A stretch of 64,000 bases of DNA from Angiostrongylus vasorum. Its lineage: Eukaryota > Nematoda > Chromadorea > Rhabditida > Metastrongylidae. Location of the stretch: contig JADANN010000249.1 in NCBI GenBank assembly GCA_018806985.1, forward strand, positions 62,001 through 126,000, written 5' to 3'. The position numbers and the translations under genes were made by a program. The notes beneath the pieces are model-generated. The model ran no database searches and had not been told where the DNA came from. It saw only the letters and a list, made by a program, of their open reading frames with translations. Each line of letters opens with the position of its first letter. The stretch's first letter is position 1. Shown in pieces: positions 12,336 to 24,300 of the stretch.

Positions 12336-15300
12336 ATGGAGAAGGGTGGGGTCGTTCCTATGCGGCTGTTCACCAACTGGGAGATGGATCGCACAAGTTC
12401 TAGCGTTGTACAGAGGGTCTGCTCATTAAGTGTGAATCGTGTAGTCTTAAACTCCTTGCCAACGCAAACTCATTCCATTGTCTTCACAGCAAAGCTGGAA
12501 GTAAGTTCTTGCTTTACTTTGGTTTCTTTAGACTTTAGTTTAGTTTTAGTTTAGTCCTTTCTCTAGTTCTTACTTTTTTTTCTTTGTTCTCTTCATCTTT
12601 TTTTCGTTTTTCTTTTCTTTCTTGTCTTCCTTTCTTTTCTCCTGTTTTCTTCTTTCTTAGTTCTTATTTTGCAGTACTTTTACTTAGTGCTCCAGTTCTT
12701 GTTCTCGGTTATCACTTCATTTTTTTAATGTTTCATGTACATATATACATACATACATACATACATACATACATACATACATACATACATACATACATAC
12801 ATACATACATACATACATACATACAGACATACGTACATGTATATGTATGTGTATCTACGTATATGTTTATTGTAACCCAAATCTCCTCTTAAATCTCTCC
12901 AGGGTAACAAGAGAACATTACGTAGCAATGATGTCGAAGTGACACCATGTCATGGACGCGTTGATTTGGATCTCGATATTTCCTTTACTATCCAGGTTCA
13001 GCTTACTTTAGTGGACTTTTTCTGTTCTTTGTTCGATGGACTGTTCTGTATTTATGCATGCCGTTTAAGTATCCACATTTCATCAAACGGAAAGGGAACG
13101 TGCTACAAATTCTAATTCAGAGGAGGCGTAGGTATAAGAACAGGCCATTTCCGTCATCATTTAAGACTATAGCAGTTGGTATGGTCAACTTGACTCAGCT
13201 TCTACAGCAAGGAGGACTTCGCGAGATGTCACTCTGGTCATCTGATAGTAACAACAAGCAGTCTTCCTGTGGTTCGTTCACAGCTAAATTTTATCTACTT
13301 GCATCGTCCGTTGTTTTGTTTTTCTAAGGCTTTTTTCTTGTTTTTTATTCTCCTCTTTTCCTCTTTTCCTATCATTTTTTTCTCTGGTGGAGCAATTGTC
13401 ATAACATCAGAATGTTTAATGGAAAATCTTATCCTAAGCATTTTGTCCATAACGTGAGGAACTAGAAAGTAACTACGGAACATTCCCCTTCAAGACGTGT
13501 ACTAAAAAATAGTTGCACTATGTTTCAATGACAAATTCATGGCTTATCAGTATGGTGTTATACCAGTTTACAGCGCTTAAGGAAGTTTGTTCAGCCGTAG
13601 CAAGAAGTTCTGGACGATCCTAATTTGAATGAAGTGTTTCAAAAATCCCACAGTTAGTTGACCGAGTCGTCATATTTGTCCTGCGTGGAATAAAATATTA
13701 ACCGTCAATGGTAACCTTGACTATGGATTTCTCCATGCCCAGGTTAATGCCATTTGAGTTGCATCACCCAACTTCTTACTCCAGTTTTGACTAATTTCAG
13801 TGATAAGGTACGCAGTTGTGGTAACTTCCCGAAATGGTGCGCTAAACTTTTTCTAGTGACCTTCTTTAACGACGCGTGTGGCGCAGTGGTCGGAGGCGCC
13901 CTGTAATACACATGGGATCGATCCCAGCGCTCCATGCTTACGAAGCCTTCCATCCCTCCGGGGTCGGCAAATTGGTACCAGCCCTGTCTGGGAGGATAGC
14001 AGCACTGGCTCGATACATCTAGCACGCGGCGAGTCTTTGTAAAGGCCAGATATGCATTCAGTCACCTCTAATGGTGCTTGATGAAGTCGAAAGCATGGCG
14101 CATCCCTCAAGGACCGAACAACAGTGAGAGCTTTATAGCTTTAATGGCTTCCTCTATCTACATATTTGTGATAACTGATGCGTTCATGGAACCTATGTCC
14201 TTCAGTTCATAAATTCGGTTACTGATGTTCCTGGCTTAATATTTGTTGTTTCCAAGTTTAGTGCAAAGCATCGGTCGGCTCTATTTGACCAGCTGCCAAT
14301 CTCAACCGCTCGAAATTGATTTAGATAGGATGAAGAAACACAGTGTAATCGATGCTGACATGAGCGAAGATGATTCTGATAGTGATTACGAAGATGCACC
14401 AATTGATAGTGATATCAACGAACCTTCAAGTGCTCAGAGTGCTGCGAGGTGTGTTTCTCAAAAGGCTGTTATTCCACGGTAACGTTGATAAAATGAATGT
14501 TGTAACGAAGCTTTCCGAAACAGTACTTGCTGATTAAGGGTTAGTGGCATTTGGAGCTAATGAAGCCTTTTGTCTATTTTCTGGTCTATACAAACCCTCG
14601 AATTTTTTTTTATTTCACCTTTTCTCATGCGACATATTTCGTTTTTTCCTTACCATTTTAATCCAGGATCTCTTCGTTGGACTCCTTCTAGAGGTAGCAT
14701 ATCTCACCTAGTCGCTCTGTGGAACAGTAGGAGCGAGAACTCTGACAAGCGTCAGTTAAGCGATATGAGCGACATAACGTCTATGTAAATGAACATTAAA
14801 ATGTATGGGGTTAAGAAGGTGTAAGCGCATGCACATTCCAGCATTGATTTCAGTAGTTCCATCGTGGCGAATTCGATCTTGAAGGTGAGGCATGCGGTTA
14901 ACGTAATTATCCTGTTGACGACGTTAAATTGAAGCTTGAATGAAATCGAATACGTGAATAGCTGTTCGAAGATTTGCGGAATAGCTCAAAATAAGCATAT
15001 CAACTGTTTCGCAGCATGTTTAGAAAGTCATAGAACATAGAAAAATGAATGGCCTACGAACCAGGTGACCATTTTCCACATAACGCTGGCCCACACGTCT
15101 CAAAATCTACGCTGCAAAGGTTGAACGAGCTCGTCCACCGTACTCGCCGGCCCTCTAGTATATCGACTAGCACTTGTTCAAGAATCTCAGCAGCTTCTTG
15201 TGCTTGTGCGAGGAATACTTCAGAAACCAAGCCGAGGCTGAAACTTCGTACATGCGCGCAGAATAAAAAACACTTTGTTTGGAAGGAATGTGTAAGATTC

Positions 15301-18300
15301 CAATAGTTTTATTTAGGTTAACAAGGTTTATCTTGAGCTAAGATATGTCACTGTAAATATGCATGGCGCAATCCTGTGTTATTTAATGGAAAACCTTGTG
15401 TTCAAAATGTATGTGTCATCTGTAGGGTTTCAAACTCATTCTGCCTTCGAATAATTGAGTTCTATTGATGTACTGAATATACGTTATCGATCCACCGATT
15501 ACAGAAGACGAGCCGTTCAGTTGAATAAAGCGTCTCGTGTCAGCAGAAAAAACAATATAAGACAGCGATTCGTTACATTATTAAGGAAGTTCAAAGTTCC
15601 TGAAGAAGAGGTATTGAGCTATGAAAATTTTCTTCCTAAGATTTGACCCAATGTGAGCCATATGTTTCTTTTGTGTACGCTCGCATAAGTTGTTATGAGC
15701 CAATTTTTATGTCATACGTCATATTGCTGCAATATTTTGTATTCAATCACTTTTCCCCACTGTTGTGCTGTAAATACTAGATACTTGGATACTTGCATGG
15801 CCCGTCCTCACTGGTTGCGAGTCCCAGCACAATTTTCATTTTCTAGGAATTTTGCTGGTTGAGCCGTTGGGGGTTTCTTGAAGTCCTGAGATCAAGTTTA
15901 CCATCATGCGACTAGTTTAATACCACGACGGTGGTGGATCCTCGTTTCGGTTAACTCTTAGCTGGGCTTCATTGTGAAAACGCTGGACTCGTTCTCAGCT
16001 TGGGAGACCTTGCTGGAGGAATGAATCGACCCGCTGCACATCGCAGTCCGACACTCTGGAACACGTCTCAGCCACGATGAGGCGACAAAAAAAACCGTTG
16101 GAAAGAATCCTGTAAATATTAAGAAGTTTCAAGAATAACTGTCTCGTAGATTTCCATGCGAAACAAAGAAAAAGCTCCATTGCAAAGGACTTACATAACA
16201 GCCTCTATTATTGCTTAACACTTAATATTTAGTATAGTTTTTCCATAGGTAATCCATCATCATCATCACCAATCCATCATCTTTTCCATCTTATTTACTT
16301 GTCAATAATCATATCTGATTGATAACACCAGATCTACTCTACTTTTTTCGAGAAAACATACTTAAGGGTCTCCCTTCTCGATCTGCTTCTGCTGCAATGG
16401 TGCATACAGACAAAGAGCTTCAAGATCTTTTCGAGGAATTGGAGAACATGAGTGACTCAGGTGACACTGTATTAATTTTATCCTTGGGTTCCTTAAATGA
16501 ACTGCTTGGCTAAAATAAGAGATTCCGTACTGCATTGTTTGCTTAGCGACAGACAGTTGCTTCAGTCTGGTCTCTGTATGCTTCGGTTTAGGTCCGGAAC
16601 TGGCAATCGATGAAATATCTATTGATAGCAATCCACGTCCTGTGCTTCGACCTTATTTTACGAGGTCGAAGGAGGTGCTTCCAGCTGTTTATGATCGGGT
16701 ATGTCATTTGGTGTCTTATGATAATCAGTATAAGTACATTTCAAATTAGAAAGAGTTGTGGCCAAGAATTCCTATGGAGTGCTCTTGATCGAGAGATTAG
16801 TCCAATGTACCTATTACAAAAATATATCACTGTAACTACGAGCATTGTTGTATGTCGAATACAATACTTTCGACAAATATTCCTATTGCGATATTTGGTG
16901 TACTGCCGAATATTTAGGAAGTCGTTCTTTATGAAGTGCATTTTTGGAACTCTCCGATATATCGACCGCAGGGCACCAGATGAAAGTGTGGTTATTTATT
17001 TATATGTTTTTATGAACTGATCTTGTTGACCTGGTGCAAGGTTGGTATAGTTGTCGACATGGTTATTGCCGTTGTTGCTCGATGGCTAAGTTTCGGAAAT
17101 TTCGCCTTCCTTCGAGACGTGATTGGGAGTATCACTCGTAACAGCACGGCTCTGAGGAAGGCGAAATCGCCGAAACGTCAGCCATCAACCAACCACGACA
17201 ACAACAACGACCACTGTACCAAGCTCACATCAGCTCAACAAAATTCATAAAAACATAAATAAATATATCGATCACTTATGTCGAGGTTTATAGAAAGTCG
17301 GTCTTTTGAGTAATTTTGTGGTTATTTATTGCGATTGAGTAAATTCGAAAAGGGGTGGCTGTTGAACAGTCTAGCACAAAGATCATGATTAACTAATTAA
17401 CTCTCCACTTCTAAGGAGTTCTTGGAAGTTTCACCAGGTGCGTCCATCGCACCTTCCTTCTACCTGTTCCATGACTAGGTTTTAGTCCCATTTAACGTTT
17501 TTCAGGCTAAAATTTGCTTTGAGAACTTCCTAAACAGAAACATCTAAAAAAACGCAAGAATATGTTTCGTTTTCACTTTCACTGCTTGCATTAGAGTTAT
17601 CCACAGTGATCATGTAATGTTTTCATTGATTTCACTATCCTTAAGGACTTGCTTTTATTTAAGAACAGGTTCATTTTTAATCTCTTTCTTCAATTTTCAT
17701 AGGAAAGTTCGTGACCAGGTTTTTCCAACATTTAGAAGTGTGACAGAATTAACACCTCCCAACGGTTTACCGCCTCATCGTGGCTTGGAGATGTTCCTGG
17801 GTGTCGGACTGCGATGTATAGCTGGTGTATTCGTCGCCCCGGCAGGGTCTCCCAAGCTGAGAAGGAGTCTGGCGTTTCCATCAGGAAGCCTAGCTAAGAG
17901 TAAAACCAATACCAGAATTCACTACCGTCCTGGTATCAAACTAGCATGATGGTAAATTTCCCTCTAATCCACAGAGGCTGCGACTGCCTGTCGTGGTGGC
18001 GACCTTGGGCAGACGTTGGCCAGGCTGTCCTCGGGATTCCAAGGAACCACAATGGCTTAACCAGCAAATCTCCGAAAAATGGTGATTGTGCCGGAGCCCG
18101 CACAACTAGTGATGACGGGCCGTTTAAGTATCAAGTACCAAAACAGAATTAACAACTATTTACTTGATGTATTTGCAACTCTTGATTTGTTGAGGCGATC
18201 GTTTAATTTCCAAAAGAACATGAAACTTTCGTCAGATTAGTGTTGGAATTCTTTAGTACTTACTAACTTCATCTTTGGGAAGAAATTCGGTTCAATTATA

Positions 18301-21300
18301 AATTTCGAGAGCATTTTTTCTCATAATGCCAGAGGAGGGTGCGTGACCATGATCCGTGGCCAGAAACGTGAAGTGTTATTTCTGTATCATATTACTTTAG
18401 CACTATTGTATGAAATATTTCACCACAGCTAGTGTTTCCTGTTGTTCTCTATGCCATCTCTGTCTATCGGTCACGTTGTTGCTTACATTTCTCCACACTT
18501 ACCTGCAACTAAGCGGCGCGTGTAACGCAGTGGTCGGAGGCGCCTTGGAACACACGTGGGATCGATCCCCGCGCCTCAGGCTCACGAAGCCCTTCATCCC
18601 TTCGTAGTGGGCAAATTGGTACCAGACCTGTCTGGGAGGATAGCAGCACTGGGTTGATACATCGGCAGGCCGCCACGAGTCATTGTAAAGGCCAGATGTG
18701 CATTCAGTCACCTCCAACGATGCTTAGTGAAGTCGAATGCATGGCGCATCCCCGAAGGATTGATCAACGCCGAGAGTTTTATCCTTTTTTATCCTTTATG
18801 CCGGAGGAATTAGCAAAGTAATTGGTGATTAGTTATCCTAAGTGAGTCAAATTGCTCAATAAGGAGGTGAACATTTTACGTGTTTTGATAGCTAATGCTG
18901 GAATTGTACAGGCTTAGGGTCTCTTTGAGATAGGGTGAAAATTGATTCAAGGATAAGGTTTGAACTCAATTGGTTTTAAACCGTAGAACTGTTGAGAATT
19001 GAAGACGAAAACATCTAAGAGTTCAAGAAATAGATGCCCGCCGTAGTGGTATCGAAGCAGTCATGCTCACTTACAATTAACCCTAGTTTCATACTCATCC
19101 TATGATATTTACCGGGTTGCTCGGTGTGAAACGATCAGTCGTGCACTATTAGAATCCCGAAAATTTCTATTCGTTGTTGAACGGTTTGCAATAGGACGAT
19201 TTCAAACGGTGTCTTCAGTTCCTCTACATCAACGAGTTTTTGGCATACAATCTTTATTTTCAAGATTTTCATCTCCAAATTTAAGTTTGTCAAACCAACC
19301 GCAAATTTCTCGTTTGCTGGCGAAGCATTCTCTAGATGTGGCATTAATTTGTTAACAGTCTAAGAATACGTCTGCATTTCTTGTCATTCAAAGACAAATA
19401 CTTTTAAGTTTAGTAAGTTAAGCTAGGCAGTTATATTAAGGTGGAACGAATATGAAGCTCCAAAACGATCTACACAGCGTTCAGTTATAAAGGCTGTATA
19501 TGAATGTACAGAAACGCTTAGCATTTCATACTACATAAGACAATGTTTCATGTCGAGTAGTTTGATCGAAATGGAACATTTTCAATCAAAATGAAATAAT
19601 TGAAAGGCGAAACGAAGGATCCGTGTGGTGTTGTGGTGAACGCGTTAGCCCCCTAGAAGGGGTAATAGCGTGTTCGATCCTCACCGCAGACGCCTGCGGT
19701 CCGGTGCTTTGCAAATATATCAGCATCATTGTGGTTTCATCTTACATAATACCCTGCTATGACAAAGGAATAGGTAGGGTATAAAAATTGATCAAATTGA
19801 AACATTGTCTCCAAAAGCATTCCCCTTAAAACATGCGTACTTATATAACTTGTTATCACCAGGGCAGTAGGAGTTCTATTTCTTATCGAGAGTTGAGCGT
19901 CGGTAATTAGGACTCTTCATGATAGAAAGGCGATGTACGGGCAATGTTAGGAAAACTTAGGAGAAAAAAAGAACATCAAAAAAAAGTCGCGATTAGGGAA
20001 ACATCGTTGAATGAGGCTGCGCATTTGGGTGGTTGTGTATGTTGTTAGAATAGACCATATTACGCTAAGACTGATTTCAGTTAAAGTCTTTTATTCTCAA
20101 ATTTGAAATGTGTCATTATCGTATCTATGGCTTGGGTGGGTGATTGGCAAAAAAACTAGTGAATGATAGTCATAATGAAAAAAAAGTAATATATAAAAAT
20201 TCATTGTTCGTAGTATTTACCGGATGGATTCCATTTGTAGTAGACTAGAAAATTTGGTTATTTTCAGGATGCCGAAAACGGTTCTGACGTCGAAGATGAA
20301 GCGGAGGACGTGGATTGGTCTTCCGAAACGGAAAAAGAACGTGAAAAAGAGGACATCCCAACAAAACTTTCATATGCTCATGAACTCCCCAAGGAATTAC
20401 CTGTGTCGTCACTCGCTTCAACTGACCATGCGAGTATAACATACAGTCTTACTCGTAGTGTCCTTCTATGTATGAGCTTTACTTCCCTTAATTTTTGTGG
20501 CTAAGCAGTTAGTTTCAATTTGCCGCAGTTAAATAGAAGGCGGAAGCCTCTCTTCCTTTCGAGGTCAAATTGAGACCGGACTTGTCTGGGAAACGTTCGA
20601 TCGCTGCAGTCCAAGTGGGAACGCCCTAGCTCGGTTATCTCAGGACTCCGAGGAGATTCGACTCGAGCGAATTCGTGAGGAAAGGAAAGTCTTCGGCAGC
20701 AGTCGAAGCCGCACTTAAAAAGTTGGGAGGTATTCGTGGATGATGGATGCGAGTAAACGAATCGAATGCGAGAACTTTTGACATCTTCACAGCTGATGTG
20801 AAGGACGGGTTGTGGGAAAAAAAAAGCACTTAGGTTGTAAAGTAAAGCTCATACATATAATTTAATGATTATAGGTCATATCTAAACCGCAGCAACAAAT
20901 GGGATCATTGGGCAACGTGCCATTGGTACCAAGCACATCTTTCGGTGGAATTTCACATTTGTTGCCTTCTAGTTCAACTTCCAAGAAAATGGATCAGTCT
21001 TTTAGTTCGTCAGAAAAGAACTACGTCTCCGAGCAGGTCGTTTCTCATCCATTCCTTCGAAATTTGCTTTGGACGTCGAGTTGATGTTGAAGCGATTACA
21101 GCTTTCGGCGTTGCTGTCTGCTTATCCTGATATATCAACTGGTTGTTGGCTTTCTTCATTTCACGATCTACCTCATCTTTCCGCAATCCCTATACCAGCA
21201 ATCGACTGCCCGTCTTCTAGTATTGTGAAGCTAGCGATGAGTCAAATCGTGAGCAAAATACAGAACTTGTAAGTGCTGGTGTTTTCTTTTCATGGATTCA

Positions 21301-24300
21301 TGTTGCTGCCGTGAGTCTTTCAATTCTGTGACTTTTTTTTAGCTGCAATTCAAATTCCTCGAATCCTCCAATTACACGGGTTGGCGTTATCGGGGGAGAT
21401 AAGTTTATTAATCAGGTGAACATTCTTACCTTTATTAATTATATGTTGCCTAGAGGTGATATTGACACGTAGGTAAGTTATCATGCTTGTGATACAGTGG
21501 CACAAGTTTTTTTTATTTACTCAGGGCTTAAAAAGGGTTGTATTAAAGTGCAGCCAATTTGGTCAACCTCGATCAAAAAGTTCGAAGCCTTAACTTCAAA
21601 TACATTGTAACATCTTTATAATTACCAACAATTTTGTCTTCTCCTTTTCGGGAAATGAGAAACCTATGCATACAGTTTTCGCATGCATTGCAGTTTCTGC
21701 ATGTGTTCTGCTAACAAATTAACCTCTGGCTGGATCACGGTGATTTCAAGCCCTTAAGACCTTAAGAGTTTTGCTAGCTTTTTGTTGCCGCACTAGAATC
21801 ACCCATAGACCTAACACTTATGCTGTTGTATTCTTATACAATGTGCACTTCGTAGTTAAGACCAATAGCTTACTACATGATCGTGACTGCGTGGTGTTCC
21901 AAGGCGTCGAAGTGTGATGTACATCAGAAGATCGTTGCTACGGTGTCTTCGAAAGTAGGAAAGGATCTAAATTTTTGTTCGGATGCTCAGCTAGAAGTAA
22001 AGCTTCGGCATGGATGAGCCACTGTGATGCCCATTGCTACCTCCTTATCAAAAAATAATACGTTCTGCTATCATAAGTGTTTTCCGCCAAGCTAACGGAG
22101 TCCACTGTGTAGCTGTGGCGCCCGAAGGAGGAGTTTACTTATGCTGACTTGAATTTCTCAATTGTTGAGAGAATCACACGTGATAGTTTTCAAGTGACTG
22201 AACGATTTAGTGTGATGGTATAGGTTATCCATCTATAGGTTGCCGCAATGCGATGCACAGATATCCGGTTCCTTTCACGTGTGCATGTCATCAATGAAAA
22301 TTGGACGTTACTTGGGTGTTGAGCACGTCATCGGCCTTTCTATAGCTCTTCGACATTTGATGTGATTGATAGCTGATGATTAGTGATTACTCTTGTATTG
22401 ATGAATTGCAGCACTAATTTAAAGGTAAAAGTACGATTTACATCCCAGCAATGAAGTAGTTTCAACGAAGACGTTATCAGATTATTTAATTGCTGGGAAG
22501 TTCGTTTTTATCCTCCTTGTATTGTTTCTGTAATTTAAACATTTCGTTGTTTGTTGGTGGTTTAATCCATCATAACTTCGTGAGTGCAGATGATACTTTT
22601 ACGGCGGAGAAATGCATCCAAAAAATGGGCGAAATGCACTAGAAACTTCGATGGCTGCACCCTGCATTGGTCAGCAGAGGGGCGTGTGCTTCTCCATGAT
22701 AACACACGCGCACTACAAATGCTGCAAGGGTTGAACGATTTGGGCTGTAGAACTGTGGTTCATCCGCCATACTCGCTAGATCTATCGGCTATCGACTATC
22801 ACTTCTCCACGCATCTCGATAACTTCCTGTGCGAGAAATGCTTTGGAAACAACCAAGGTCCAAATTGTATTCAGTGACTTTAGTTATGCTGAGATTTTTG
22901 CAAAACTCTGAACCGCAGGTGTCTGCTATGGGGAACGAACGTGCTATTGTCCTTTCTGGGGAGTAACACGTTCACCACCACACCATGCGGGTCCTTCGTT
23001 TCGCCTGTCTCTCAGCTAGTTCTATCGATCGTTTACATTATCACTTCCACCCCAGGAACACCTCGATAGGCGCTAAAATCCTCCTGCTCTTCATTTGTTT
23101 ATTTTTGCTTGTTATTGATGTACTTATGCCACCTTGTCTTCTTGTCCCTAGGGAGCGTATGAAAAAAAAATACTTTCAGTGTTTGTTATCTCGCTTAACC
23201 TTTCTCACTAATTTGAAACTCCCAGATTTTGCGCGCGTATGTGGAATGTCTCCATCACAAGTCCTCAAGCAACTGGTTGCACTATCTCCGCTTTGCCATC
23301 ATTCCTGCTCCACATTCCTTAGTGGCAAGGCTTCTTGAAGGTATAATGCATTGCTAATTTCTTACTTTACTCTGGAACATTTATTCGAAATGTCTGTGTA
23401 GAAATAAGAATGCATTTTGAACTTAAATTTCTATAAGCGTGCTCTTGAAGGTCTCGATGGGGAGCTTGATCAGCTATGTCATGATATGTGGGAGCGCTGG
23501 ATTGACCTAAGTCCATCAGAAAGGGTGTCAGTTACTGAAAAGATGACAACGTGGCTCACTGCTGGTGGTGGCGCCTGCGTTAATCTTCCTATTGGAGAGG
23601 CTTTATTGCAGATGACGGAGAGAGGGCAAGAGGTTTGTGAAGAGCACCGTAAATTTTGCTTCTGGGCTAAATTCATCTTTCTTCAAATGCAGTTCTATAA
23701 AAACTGGTGTTTTGACGCTCTGTTGTTCCCATAGTTCAGTTTTTTTCGTTGTTTTACACCATTTTTTCTACCTTTATTTTTTTGCCATAGGAATTTCTAC
23801 CAGTTTATTATGACATTTTGAATGCGTCCCATTATACGACGCATTGTTCTGAATTAATTCCTTTAGTGTAGTTTAACTCAGTATAATCGTGATAATAATA
23901 TGGACGCGTGTGGCGCAGTGGTCGCAGGCACCCTGCAACGCACACGTGGAATCGATTCCCGCGCCACTAGCACACCAAGCCGTCCATCCCTCCCGGGTCG
24001 GAAAATTGGTACCACACTTGTCTGGGAGGATGGTAGCACTAGTTCGATACATCGGCAGGTCACCACAAGTCGTTGTAAAAGCCAGATATGCATTCAGTCA
24101 CTTCCAAACGGTGCTTAATGAAATCGAATTCATAGCGCTTCTCTAAGGGATTGATCAACGCCAAGGAATTAATCCTTCTTAACTTTTAACTGTTATAAGT
24201 AAGTGTTTTGTTAACTTCTGCATCATAAAATCTGATTTTCAAGGCTGAAGCCTGTCGAGTGTTCGTACCGTTCCTCGCTGAGGTTCGCGTAGGGCAGAAT

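Noticed and set aside
12584..12928. Two open frames with Tyr/His/Ile/Thr or Val/Cys/Met repeats
   Set aside because: They are translations of the CATA microsatellite in both directions.
23878..24146. Three overlapping frames on both strands
   Set aside because: All lie within SINE A copy 9.
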